From: Planctomycetota bacterium
GTDB lineage: Bacteria; Planctomycetota; Phycisphaerae; WQYP01; JAJZKY01
Assembly: GCA_021803885.1 (NCBI GenBank)
Contig: JAJZKY010000026.1
Location: forward strand, 1-14,742
Reading direction: 5' to 3'
Length of the DNA: 14,742 nt
Positions 5,305-13,916 of this stretch are shown one piece after another. The notes below the pieces were generated by a model. That model had not been told where the DNA came from. It did no database searches and saw only the letters and a program-made list of their open reading frames with translations. Numbering within the stretch: position 1 is the stretch's first letter; each line of letters begins with the position of its first letter. The translations under genes and the position numbers were made by a program.

Positions 5305-7839
5305 TTCCTTGCGAAGTGACTTGAGGGACATGGCTAGGGACGCCGCCACTAACGCCAGGAGAGCGGCGCATGCAGCCCAGATCCCGACCGTGAATAGGCG
5401 CGGCCAATATACCAGTGTGATGAGGTGGCGTCCTTGCGGAACAGTCATCTTAAGCATGACCGCGTGCCAGGGCGAGGTGGGCAGCGAGCGCCCGCTCAAC
5501 GACGCGCGCCAGCCTGGGACATTCGTGAGATGAAGCCCCAAGACGGCAGCCTGAGCCGCTGTGGTCGTAAAACTCACTGTGTAGTTATTGACCCAATGAA
5601 GGTGTCCCACCGTGGCGCGTCCGGACAAAACAGATATGGCGTGAACGCCGGGAACTCGGTATACTCGCTCACCGGCGACTTTACCCACAAAAGCCCAGGA
5701 GCCTCCAACACTGGGCAGAAGCATGCGCCGGATGGCCGACCTTAGTCCAGGACCTCCGTCAGCCGCCGCCTGAAGACGGTGTAGCTCCGGCCCATAGGGT
5801 AGGAACAGTCGACTATCACTGTCGGTTGTCTGGCCCTTCTGGAATTGCTCCGTCCAGGCGAGCAACTGTCGCACAAACCCTGTCGTGCCGATTGGGAACG
5901 CGGCTTGTAAATCTGGGCGAGCCAGATAGGCGGTTAGAAGACGCTGCACAAGCTGAGAATAGGGTTTAGGGGGAAGCCCCGCGTTGACTAGGCTTCGGTC
6001 AAGTACTCCCGTCCCCGTCCTGAGACGCATAGGCACGCTTGGGCCCGTGACGACGTAAGAAATGTCGAATAGGCGGGCAGTGCGGGTTGAGACGACAGAG
6101 GGAATGAAGGTGGAGGACCCCTCCTGATAGGAGGTGTGTGTGACGGCCGACCAGGTTTTAAAGTATGACACCGGAATCATTGGGTCATACGACGCAAACT
6201 CACGGATCCTATAAGCGATGTTTTCTTCGGGCACGATGGCCAGACCAGGAACGGACTGCAACCCGGCCGGATTGTAGAAGCCAACCAGCCCGTTGCCGAC
6301 AAGACGCTGAAACTTCACGACCGATTTCGGCGCCGCGAAGTAACTGTGGCTGTATGAATTAATCGGGGCACCCGCCGTGACCAAGAAGGCACTCTGAAAA
6401 GCCAGAAGGACCAGCCACACCAAGTTGCCATTCCGGCTTTTCGATGTCCACGCTATCACCAAAAGCAGCATGGCGATGGACAGCAGCGGCCACGTAAAGC
6501 TGTTCAGCCGGATGAATCGGTCCAATAGGGGCAAGTCCGTCGCGCTACGCAATTCGAACCGCACCAGGAGGGCGATGATGGCCAAGGTTACGACCGAAGT
6601 GCCGACCATCATGGCGCGCCGACCGCCTTTGGGCACCGACCGGACGTATTGGAGACCGATGCCGGAAAGAAGTGCCAGGGCCAGCGTAATGAGAAGGCGA
6701 GCCCTACCGAACGCTACCGCCCGTATCAGAGGTACGGCCCTGATTAACGGTTGCAGGATCCCGAAGTTATACGCCATCAGCACCATAGCTGCCACCATGG
6801 CCCACAGAACCAGCACGTACTTCTCGGTTCTCACTCTCCATAGGCTGGCAAGCGAGAGTGCGATCGGAATGACGCCGATGTACGCAGCGGTCTCGTAATA
6901 GTTGATGGGTCCGAACCAGGCGCTCGTCCGCAGGGGGGTCCCCCAATATCCCTGGAACATCCAGGCCAACATGGCGTGGATGGGAAGCGCGCCTCGAAAC
7001 TGCGCGGAGCGAAACGCGTGCAGTACAAGCTGGGATCCTGGCATCCACAAGGGAGCCCCTAATCCTATCCCAATCGCGACTCCTGCCAGAACCCACCCTA
7101 TCTTCCCCCACGGAATGCCTTGCCGAGCCCAAATTCCCTGGACAATCCGACCACCGAACAAAAGAAGGCCGGCAACCGCCACCAAGATATCGCCTTCAGG
7201 AAACCCTCCATAGATGGCAAAAGCGACTGATACCGAAAGCCCGATGAGCGGGGCGGGCCGCGGTTTTCGGGCGACCAGCACTATGAACGCGAAGATCCAA
7301 CCAGCCCAGGCCACGACATCGGAAAGCGTCCAGCCCAATTCGTTTGAGAAGGCCCCACTCAGCATAAAGACTATCGCCGCCAGCAAGGCCGGTATGGGTG
7401 ACAGGCGGAGCAGACGGGCAAAGACGTACGCCCCTGTCCCGGCGATCAGCATTTTGACGGCCACCGCAACAAAGAAGCTTAGGTGTAGTGGAACCGCATA
7501 ACTTATCAGGTTAGGGAGGCTGAAGGGGGCTGACTCGAAGTTGAACATCTGTGGCAAACCCAGCAAGGTAAATCGATTCCAGAGCGGTATCTGCCCGTGG
7601 TGGACCGAAATCCAGTTCAGGTAGTTCCATGGAAGAAACTCCTGGATCTGGTCCCCGTTCAGAACATTGTGAAGCAAGGGGGCCGAGCCAAGAACTCCCG
7701 AGTCCACCCGCCCCAAATCGAACGGTCCGAAGCTGAAGCCTTGGATAAGAGCTGGCGACAGGTAAAGACTGGCCAGAACCACCAAGAATGCGATACTCGC
7801 TGCATCAGGAAGCCAAGCTGGTTTCAACCGCGATAACAT
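5290..7839 (-). CDS. YfhO-family multi-pass membrane protein
   Basis: This 849-residue membrane protein fits the YfhO family (PF09586), which is GT-C-like. After a first hydrophobic helix (about 13-33) comes the conserved luminal-loop pattern DQIQEFLPWN (63-72), GQIPLWN (82-88) and LGLPQMFNFESAPFSLPN. A long array of membrane helices follows. A large extracytoplasmic part lies after about residue 490, ending in the typical beta-rich VPGWRASLSGR segment and a final helix before a Lys/Arg-rich tail. YfhO proteins are linked to glycosylation of wall or lipid polymers using lipid-linked sugars. Here a transferase acting outside the membrane is a reasonable but unproven role. ATG 7837-7839 is chosen because GGAGG (7846-7850) lies 6 bases upstream; an in-frame TTG at 7854 overlaps that site and is less likely. 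It is last in the minus-strand operon, 30 bases after the methyltransferase-GT fusion. Confidence 0.85.
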   Translation of the reverse strand: MLSRLKPAWLPDAASIAFLVVLASLYLSPALIQGFSFGPFDLGRVDSGVLGSAPLLHNVLNGDQIQEFLPWNYLNWISVHHGQIPLWNRFTLLGLPQMFNFESAPFSLPNLISYAVPLHLSFFVAVAVKMLIAGTGAYVFARLLRLSPIPALLAAIVFMLSGAFSNELGWTLSDVVAWAGWIFAFIVLVARKPRPAPLIGLSVSVAFAIYGGFPEGDILVAVAGLLLFGGRIVQGIWARQGIPWGKIGWVLAGVAIGIGLGAPLWMPGSQLVLHAFRSAQFRGALPIHAMLAWMFQGYWGTPLRTSAWFGPINYYETAAYIGVIPIALSLASLWRVRTEKYVLVLWAMVAAMVLMAYNFGILQPLIRAVPLIRAVAFGRARLLITLALALLSGIGLQYVRSVPKGGRRAMMVGTSVVTLAIIALLVRFELRSATDLPLLDRFIRLNSFTWPLLSIAMLLLVIAWTSKSRNGNLVWLVLLAFQSAFLVTAGAPINSYSHSYFAAPKSVVKFQRLVGNGLVGFYNPAGLQSVPGLAIVPEENIAYRIREFASYDPMIPVSYFKTWSAVTHTSYQEGSSTFIPSVVSTRTARLFDISYVVTGPSVPMRLRTGTGVLDRSLVNAGLPPKPYSQLVQRLLTAYLARPDLQAAFPIGTTGFVRQLLAWTEQFQKGQTTDSDSRLFLPYGPELHRLQAAADGGPGLRSAIRRMLLPSVGGSWAFVGKVAGERVYRVPGVHAISVLSGRATVGHLHWVNNYTVSFTTTAAQAAVLGLHLTNVPGWRASLSGRSLPTSPWHAVMLKMTVPQGRHLITLVYWPRLFTVGIWAACAALLALVAASLAMSLKSLRKERVLP

Positions 7840-7869
7840 ACATGGCCTCCGCAACTTGTTCGCGCAACG

Positions 7870-10776
7870 TTAAAAGCCGTAAGCGTTCGCACCGTCGCGA
7901 GAAAAGTGAATGGAATAATAAGGGTCCACAGCATGCCTGTACAATCTCCGGAAGATGTCCTCCTCCCACTGTTCCACTCGTGGTGGCCGGCTTGCCGACT
8001 CCCGGTGGATGAGCGTGACGCTGGCGTCGTAAAGGACACGGTGCCCTTGCCTTTGGACGTCGAGGCAAAAAGCGACGTCGTTGAAGTTGACCGGGAGCTC
8101 CTCTCGGAAACCGCCGACAGTATCGAAGAGATGACGTGTCGTCAGAAGACAGGCACCAGTGACGGCGCTTACCTCGTGTGTCACCTGCTGCAGCCCGAAG
8201 TAACCGTACGCATCTGAGCTGTTCATGTGAAACGCATGCCCGGCTATTCCCCCGAGGCCTAAGATGATTCCGCCGTGTTGAACGCGGCCGTCGGGATAGA
8301 CCAATTTGGGACCCACGATGCCGACCCCGGGAGCCAGTAGTTCTCGCGACAGCTCTTTTAACCACAGGGGGTCCATGACCTCGATATCGTTGTTCAGCAA
8401 GAGCACCAGGTCCCCTTGGGATCGGTTTACGCCCACGTTGATCAGGTGCGAGAAGTTAAACGGGCCGGGAGCACGAATGACCTGGTGCGGCGTGGACTCA
8501 AGATATTCAAGAGCCTGCGGGCTGGTGCTCCCATTGTCTACGATTATCACGTCGAGGTTTGGGTAGTCGGTCGTCTCCAGCCCCTTGATGCACTTTTCAA
8601 GGAGTGGCTGATGGTCCTTCGTGGGTATGATGACGGTGAGGCGGGGTAGGTCCGATGTACGCCAGTGCACACGAAACCTCGCGGGGATTTGCCCCGGGAC
8701 CACTTCGGCGGCCACATGGCATCGATTCAAATGCTGTTGAACCGCTTCCCGGCCGCGGTCTATCACATACGGTTTCGCATCCATGCTAGACGCCGTAGAC
8801 TGCCGCACGGCCCGCCAGTGGTACAAGACATCCGGGACATGCTCGATATTGTTCGTGCTCTCGACAAACCTCCATAGGAAGTCGTAGTCTTGGGCCCCGT
8901 CGAACTCTGATCGGAACCCACCAATCGCCCGGGCGACTGAGGCTCGGTACACGCCAAGGTGGCTGATATAGTTCATGCCCAGGAGCAGCGTGGGACTCCA
9001 ATCGGGTTTGAAGAACGGTGCGCTGCGCCGATTCTCCACGTCGATCTTGTCCTCGTCGCTATAGATGAGGTCCAGGGTTGGATTATTCTGCAGGAGGTCC
9101 ACGACCCGAAACAAGGCATGGGGCGCCAATTCATCATCATGGTCCATCAGCGCGATGAACTCTCCATCCGCCGCCGCCAGCGCGTCATTCGTTGCCGCAC
9201 TGATGCCGCCATTGGAGTCACGGTGACGAACGCGAATGCGCGGATCGCCGAAGTTCTCAAGGCTTTTAAGGTACTGCACCGTGGATTCCGAAGTGGAATG
9301 ATCATCGACCATACAGAGTTCCCATTGAGGGTAAACCTGCGAGCGAACGCTCTCCACCGCGCGTCGCAGCCACTGAGCCTCTACGTTAAAAACTGGCATC
9401 ACGATCGAAATGAGGGGCCGATACGTCCACGTCAGAACCTGCTCCGCGTACAGAGCGAGATCTTTGGCCGTCGGCTCGTGGGCCACAATCCACGCCTGGT
9501 ACCCTTCGACGTCCTCCTCGGCGTTAAGGCGTCGGGTCTGCTCATCGTAGCGTAGATGCGGTTCCTTGAGTTTCTTGACGCCATACTCGACGGCTTGCAC
9601 GGGCCCTTCGGTGACGAGAACATGCGAGGCTTTGCGGGCCATATCCGCAAACTGTCGTCGAGTGCCCCAGAGCCTTCTCGCGGTGTGGAAGGCGGTTTTG
9701 ATGGAACCTAGCTTGTGGGCCAGTCTACCGCTCCGGCTGAACCTCAGAGCTTCGTAATAGTAACGGTAGCGTTGGGTCTCCTGGTCGGCCGCTTCCTTAC
9801 TTCGGACGAGTGAGGCGCTTTCCTGGCGAGCGTCTTCTAGTTGTGACGCAAGCATTTGCTGCATCGAGGAGGCTATGGTCAGTTGCATCTGGAGGTGCGT
9901 CACGAGACTCGACGAGGATATCGCCTGTGTGCGCAGCTTGCTGCGTTCAAGGGTCAGGTGCTCGACTTGCTGCTCCAGGTTCCGCGCGTGCGATGCTTCG
10001 GCCTCAACTCGCTGAGCAAGCGCCGTAATCTTTTCCTCATAGTCGCTCCGGGCCTTGCTCCACGTGTCCCGCTCCATTTCGAACGTATCGGCCACCGCCA
10101 GGGCCTCGCGGCGATAAGCCTTGACGATGAACTGATACGTCTGCGCGTCCGGGTCCGCATTCAACTTGTCCATCATCTCGGCCGGAACCGAGTCGAGGGG
10201 CACCTCCAGATCAATATCATAGGGGGCGGTGGTCTTATCCCACTCCCCCACAAACCAACCAGCCGACGTAAAGAGGTTGGAAATACCCTCTCGATCAAAA
10301 AACTTGAGGTGGGTCCGGTCCAATATGCCCTTGTCGTGATAGTTCCAGTGGCCATTCCACAGGTTGAGCCGCACACTTCCATGCGTCACGTTTGGTATGC
10401 TGGCGACCACGAAACCATCGTCGCGGATATGCGCCCGCAAGGCATCAAGAACGGCCCGAGGATCGAGAAGATGTTCTAAGACGTCGTTGCAGAGGATGAC
10501 GTCAAAGTCTCTGTCCAGCGAGTGGAGCGCGGTAAGGTCGTTCAGGTCAATCTGCGCAACCCGGTCGCACCGCTGTTCGGCAATCTGAAGTGCGCTTGCA
10601 TCATTGTCGACTCCCATTACGAAGCAGCCCTGGCTTCTTAGGTAGAGGGCGAGGGCTGCGACGGAACACCCCAGGTCCAGAACCTTGCTGCCGGGGGGTA
10701 CGCGGCTCGCGGTGAGTGAGTGACTCTCATTGGACCTGTCGGGCTCAAATATGTAGTCGTAGTGGAGATCTGACAT
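7870..10776 (-). CDS. Multidomain methyltransferase / coiled coil / GT2 / GT2 protein
   Basis: This is a 968-residue soluble or membrane-associated glycan assembly enzyme. Residues about 29-175 are a class I SAM-dependent methyltransferase (KVLDLGC, then acidic GVDND at 55-59, and NDVLEHLLDP). Residues about 225-345 are predicted coiled coil with many Glu, Gln, Arg and Leu. They end in an SRSGRLAHKLG motif common before GT2 modules. The first GT2 is at about 454-685 (ISIVMPVFN, VDDHST, and MDHDDE as the metal-binding DxD). The second GT2 is at about 711-930 (LTVIIPTKD, VDNGS, LLLNNDIEV, and ND at 899-900). Such fusions add two different sugars, with the methyltransferase modifying one. The glycine-rich SAM loop is unusual: GCSVAAL instead of the usual GCGxG, so methyl transfer may be weak or lost. 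The gene starts 21 bases after the Wzt-type gene. Its SD candidate, AGGAAAGGGA, is far from the ATG (about 13 bases). The acceptor is unknown. Confidence 0.88.
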   Translation of the reverse strand: MSDLHYDYIFEPDRSNESHSLTASRVPPGSKVLDLGCSVAALALYLRSQGCFVMGVDNDASALQIAEQRCDRVAQIDLNDLTALHSLDRDFDVILCNDVLEHLLDPRAVLDALRAHIRDDGFVVASIPNVTHGSVRLNLWNGHWNYHDKGILDRTHLKFFDREGISNLFTSAGWFVGEWDKTTAPYDIDLEVPLDSVPAEMMDKLNADPDAQTYQFIVKAYRREALAVADTFEMERDTWSKARSDYEEKITALAQRVEAEASHARNLEQQVEHLTLERSKLRTQAISSSSLVTHLQMQLTIASSMQQMLASQLEDARQESASLVRSKEAADQETQRYRYYYEALRFSRSGRLAHKLGSIKTAFHTARRLWGTRRQFADMARKASHVLVTEGPVQAVEYGVKKLKEPHLRYDEQTRRLNAEEDVEGYQAWIVAHEPTAKDLALYAEQVLTWTYRPLISIVMPVFNVEAQWLRRAVESVRSQVYPQWELCMVDDHSTSESTVQYLKSLENFGDPRIRVRHRDSNGGISAATNDALAAADGEFIALMDHDDELAPHALFRVVDLLQNNPTLDLIYSDEDKIDVENRRSAPFFKPDWSPTLLLGMNYISHLGVYRASVARAIGGFRSEFDGAQDYDFLWRFVESTNNIEHVPDVLYHWRAVRQSTASSMDAKPYVIDRGREAVQQHLNRCHVAAEVVPGQIPARFRVHWRTSDLPRLTVIIPTKDHQPLLEKCIKGLETTDYPNLDVIIVDNGSTSPQALEYLESTPHQVIRAPGPFNFSHLINVGVNRSQGDLVLLLNNDIEVMDPLWLKELSRELLAPGVGIVGPKLVYPDGRVQHGGIILGLGGIAGHAFHMNSSDAYGYFGLQQVTHEVSAVTGACLLTTRHLFDTVGGFREELPVNFNDVAFCLDVQRQGHRVLYDASVTLIHRESASRPPRVEQWEEDIFRRLYRHAVDPYYSIHFSRDGANAYGF

Positions 10777-10797
10777 AAACGGTGGACTGTCCCTTTC

Positions 10798-11580
10798 CTA
10801 GTGGTTGAGCACGGAGACGAGACTGGAGCCGACGGAAGCCTGCCATTTGCGATACTGTGCCACCACGACCGACGGCATACCGTATGCTTGAACGACGCCC
10901 CGGTCAATCCATATAGTGTCGTCCATCAGTTCAATGATTGAGTCCAGGGAATGGGTAACAAGTAGAATGCTCACACCCAACTTCTTCATGGATAAGATCC
11001 GTTCCATGCACTTTTTCTGAAACCCTTCATCGCCTACGGCGAGAACCTCATCGACTATCAAAATCTCGGGGTCGACGGCTGTCGCCACGGAAAATCCCAG
11101 GCGGGCATGCATTCCGGTTGAATAATACTTGACCGGCGTGTCGATAAATGACTCCAACTCGGCGAACTCAACGATGGAGTCGAGGCGTCCTTCAATCTCG
11201 CGGCGGGTAAATCCGAGTATCGACGCGTTCAAGTACACATTCTCTCGGCCGGTGAAGTCCGGATGAAAACCTGCTCCGAGCTCGATCAGCGCAGAAACGC
11301 GCCCGCGCACCTGAATAGTGCCGCTTGTGGGTCTCATGGTTTGGGTCAAGATCTTCAGCAGAGTGCTTTTGCCCGACCCGTTGTTACCCACGATGCCGAG
11401 GCTTCTTCCGCGTGGTACGTCAAAAGAAACATCCTGCAAGGCCCAGAACGGAACCGCCGTCGGGCGATGGCTCCCCGTGGCCGGAATCATGCGGTATAGC
11501 AGCTGGCCAATACTGTCGGCCCGGTCTCTCCGGAGCGTGAACTTCTTCGACACGTGGTCGACTTCGATGATGGGTTCCAT
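10798..11580 (-). CDS. wzt: Polysaccharide ABC transporter ATP-binding protein (Wzt type, short form)
   Basis: This 260-residue ATPase should energise export of a polysaccharide together with the adjacent permease. It has Walker A GNNGSGKST (65-73), the ELGAGFHPDFTGRENV block (100-114) typical of Wzt/TagH ATPases, the modified signature YSTGM (153-157), Walker B ILIVDE (173-178) and the switch His210. It ends about 50 residues after the switch, so it lacks the C-terminal carbohydrate-binding domain of the long Wzt proteins that recognise a chain-terminating cap. ATG 11578-11580 has a very strong site, GGAGGTGAT (11590-11598), placed inside the last codons of the permease gene. Only 5 bases separate the two genes, which suggests coupled translation. 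The assignment as a glycan exporter rests on sequence family and neighbours; the substrate is unknown. Confidence 0.93.
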   Translation of the reverse strand: MEPIIEVDHVSKKFTLRRDRADSIGQLLYRMIPATGSHRPTAVPFWALQDVSFDVPRGRSLGIVGNNGSGKSTLLKILTQTMRPTSGTIQVRGRVSALIELGAGFHPDFTGRENVYLNASILGFTRREIEGRLDSIVEFAELESFIDTPVKYYSTGMHARLGFSVATAVDPEILIVDEVLAVGDEGFQKKCMERILSMKKLGVSILLVTHSLDSIIELMDDTIWIDRGVVQAYGMPSVVVAQYRKWQASVGSSLVSVLNH

Positions 11581-11585
11581 GTCGG

Positions 11586-12413
11586 TTACATCACCTCCGC
11601 AAACAGCGGTTCGATTCGCTTAAACACTCTTAAACCCACCGCGTAAACGAAGATGGTCCAGATGAGGATGGTCCAGATATAGGTCGGATCCGTTATTCGA
11701 CCCGAAAACATCAGCTGCCGTTCCACCTCTATGAAACTCCCCATCGGATTCAGGAACAAGATGACCTGAAGATTACTTGGAATCCGCGATGCTTCGTACA
11801 TGACGGGCGTCAAGTACATCCACATCAGCAACACGAGAGCAATCACCTGGCTGATATCCCGATACAGCACGTTGAGGGCGGCCAGCAAGAAGCCGAGCCC
11901 GAGGGTAAAGATCATCTGCGGGATCAGGACGAGAGGCAGCAGAAGTGCGGTCCAGTGCAGCGGCACCCGGTACACGGCCACGAAAATCAGAAGGATGACA
12001 AACGAAAACCCAAAGTCAATCAGACGTGCGAGCACCGCCGCCGTGGGGAGCACGACTCTCGGGAAGTACAGCTTGGCCAAAAGTTGTGCATTGCCACTGA
12101 CACTGGCCGTCGCCGACATCAGGCCGTTATTGAGCACGTTCCAGAACGTGAGACCGGTCAATAAGAACACGAGATAAGGAATGTTGCCCGAAGGGACATG
12201 GAAGAGGGTTCCAAACACAAACGAATAGATGACCGCCATAATGAGAGGATTGATGAGAGCCCAGTACAAACCCAGCAACGAATGCTTGTACCGTATCTCC
12301 ACGTCACGCACGGCCAAATTGCGGATGAGTTCGTACCACCTTCGAGAGCCGGCCGGTACGAGGCGGCCACGAACCCCAGATAGGAATTGAACTGGCCTAT
12401 TTGCCGTCGTCAC
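11586..12413 (-). CDS. wzm: Polysaccharide ABC transporter permease (Wzm type, ABC-2 family)
   Basis: This 275-residue inner-membrane protein has an amphipathic N-terminus (WYELIRNLAVRDVEIRYKHS), followed by the family hallmark LGLYWALINPLIMAVIYSFVFG and about six membrane helices. FWNVLNNGL, NVLYRDISQ and YLTPVMYE are blocks shared by Wzm, TagG and related O-antigen or teichoic-acid exporters. The start is a GTG whose bases overlap the stop of the DUF2079 gene (GTGA, 12410-12413), implying translational coupling. An AAGGGGG stretch lies about 12 bases upstream. It works with the ATPase encoded immediately downstream to export a glycan made on a lipid carrier in the cytoplasm. TagG-like teichoic acid export is the main alternative, but no teichoic-acid genes are seen here. 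Confidence 0.93.
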   Translation of the reverse strand: MTTANRPVQFLSGVRGRLVPAGSRRWYELIRNLAVRDVEIRYKHSLLGLYWALINPLIMAVIYSFVFGTLFHVPSGNIPYLVFLLTGLTFWNVLNNGLMSATASVSGNAQLLAKLYFPRVVLPTAAVLARLIDFGFSFVILLIFVAVYRVPLHWTALLLPLVLIPQMIFTLGLGFLLAALNVLYRDISQVIALVLLMWMYLTPVMYEASRIPSNLQVILFLNPMGSFIEVERQLMFSGRITDPTYIWTILIWTIFVYAVGLRVFKRIEPLFAEVM

Positions 12414-13798
12414 GATCCGACAACCCCCTTGACCGGTGCGCGGAGCCGAAATATGTATACGTCGTTTACGGCATACACGACCGTGGCGCTGTGACTCAGA
12501 AGCTTTATGTCACCGCTGATGATGAGCGGATTGGTCACTCCAGAGCTGTGTGCCAGGTCCAAGACCACGTAAGAATCGCTCGGGAACACCTGTCCACTTG
12601 CAATCAACTGCAGGTCGTTGCGGTTGGCGACGTGCGGAGCGAAGAAGTTCTGGGTGAAAAGCGGAACATTTGGCGGGATGTGATGGACCGCGTCTGCCAA
12701 GGAAATCGCCTGTGCGCTCGGAACAATCTCATGTCGCAGGCTTGCTTCGTGGCCGAAAAACACGAGCAAGAAACCTAGATAAACGGCCACCCGGATCGTT
12801 TTAAGGCGGAGTAGGTTATTCGCATCGCGCAGACACTCCACGCACGCCAACATGAGAAACGGTATGGTCAACACGGAGTACTGGTTGAATGGGGACGTGG
12901 TCGCCAGGCTTGTGCTGGAAATGTTCAGCACCAGTATGGCCGCCACAGGAAGATACCACGCGAGCGCCCTCCGGTTCATGCCGAACAAGAGGATTGGCCC
13001 CAAGACCCACACCAGATATAGCCATGTTCGTACACGCATTATCCCGACTGCAAGATCGTGCGGCCAGCGAGTGACATGTGATCCCCAGTATGTGGCGACG
13101 GGCAGCCACTCGTGTGGGTCGAGGCGGTGAAGGAGGAAGGCATCAAGTGCGAGCATGGCTGTGCTGACGACCAGAGCCACAAGGCCCACGGCGAATCGCC
13201 GCTGAACAATCATGACGAACCCGGTCGCCACCCCGACCACCGACACGAGCACATGTGTCGCTAGAGCCAGTACGAACCACAGGCCAGCAGCTTTATGCCG
13301 TCTTTGGATGACGGCCCCGTAGGCCGCCAGTATCAGCGGGACCGCGAGCAGAACGGGATGAAAGTCGAAAAGGGTAGCCCCCCAGGCGAGGGGAGAGAGC
13401 ACGTAAACCCAACCCAAAAGTCTCATCCGGTCCCAGGAAATGCCCTCTGCGGCGGCTATGTCGAACAAGAAGTAGTAACCCACGCCGTAGGCAAAAGCCT
13501 GGAGGACGATGAGAAACCCGACGCCCAAGACCCGATACGGGTACGCCAATGGCCAGAGAATCCAGGCCGCGTTCCTCGCCAGAACGGGGTAGCCGCCCCA
13601 CGACGATAAGGCGGCGGGGCCATGGCTGGCCAGGGCCCAGAGTCCTTGCTCGTAGAAGCCTAAGTCCCAACCGGTGGCAATAAACAGATGGTAACGCACC
13701 AGGCATAGGGTTCCGGCCAGGGCCATGTATCCGAGCGCCACGGTCCACCGAAAGGCTGCAATGCTGGTTCCTTCTTCTGGAGGTATCCCGCCCAGCAA
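12410..13798 (-). CDS. DUF2079 family polytopic membrane protein
   Basis: This 462-residue membrane protein carries the two signatures of the DUF2079 family: WDLGFYEQGLW near residues 44-54 after the first helix, and FDFHPVLLAVPL at 144-155. A further SPFNQYSVLTIPFL-type segment precedes the last helices, and a soluble C-terminal part of about 100 residues follows. The family has GT-C-like architecture and is often found in glycan loci, but its enzymatic activity is not settled. The start is a TTG with AAGGAAG about 6 bases upstream (near 13804-13810); other starts would shorten the protein before the first helix. The stop overlaps the permease start by four bases, so it is clearly part of the export operon. 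A role in transferring or polymerising lipid-linked sugars outside the membrane is inferred. Confidence 0.82.
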   Translation of the reverse strand: MLGGIPPEEGTSIAAFRWTVALGYMALAGTLCLVRYHLFIATGWDLGFYEQGLWALASHGPAALSSWGGYPVLARNAAWILWPLAYPYRVLGVGFLIVLQAFAYGVGYYFLFDIAAAEGISWDRMRLLGWVYVLSPLAWGATLFDFHPVLLAVPLILAAYGAVIQRRHKAAGLWFVLALATHVLVSVVGVATGFVMIVQRRFAVGLVALVVSTAMLALDAFLLHRLDPHEWLPVATYWGSHVTRWPHDLAVGIMRVRTWLYLVWVLGPILLFGMNRRALAWYLPVAAILVLNISSTSLATTSPFNQYSVLTIPFLMLACVECLRDANNLLRLKTIRVAVYLGFLLVFFGHEASLRHEIVPSAQAISLADAVHHIPPNVPLFTQNFFAPHVANRNDLQLIASGQVFPSDSYVVLDLAHSSGVTNPLIISGDIKLLSHSATVVYAVNDVYIFRLRAPVKGVVGS

Positions 13799-13837
13799 CC
13801 ATCTTCCTTTCGTGCGCGGCGCCGAGGAGTCGTCGGC

Positions 13838-13846
13838 ATTCTACCA
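13838..13846 (-). promoter_or_regulatory. Possible extended -10 promoter for the DUF2079-to-YfhO operon
   Basis: On the minus strand the sequence TGGTAGAAT resembles an extended -10 element (TGn plus TAGAAT). It is followed at a suitable distance by the ribosome binding site and TTG of the DUF2079 gene. No good -35 hexamer lies 16-18 bases upstream. The 118-base gap here is by far the largest on the minus strand, so a promoter would make sense, but the call rests on one motif. Confidence 0.3.
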
Positions 13847-13881
13847 TGTGCCCGTGCCTCTCCGGGAATTGTGTTGCTTGA

Positions 13882-13913
13882 GGCGGCTGCCGACAGAATG
13901 TGATCCTGCCGCC
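13882..13913 (-). terminator. GC-rich hairpin after the GT4 gene, possible terminator or attenuator
   Basis: GGCGGC (13882-13887) and GCCGCC (13908-13913) form a perfect six-base stem around a 20-base loop, just downstream of the GT4 stop codon at 13917-13919. No T run follows on the minus strand, so a classical intrinsic terminator is not supported. It may only dampen read-through into the DUF2079 gene. Confidence 0.25.
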
Positions 13914-13916
13914 CCA

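Noticed and set aside
8959..10479. Plus-strand frames opposite the methyltransferase-GT gene (198 and 207 codons)
   Set aside because: They are antisense shadows of a well-supported 968-codon gene, with biased composition and no domain content.
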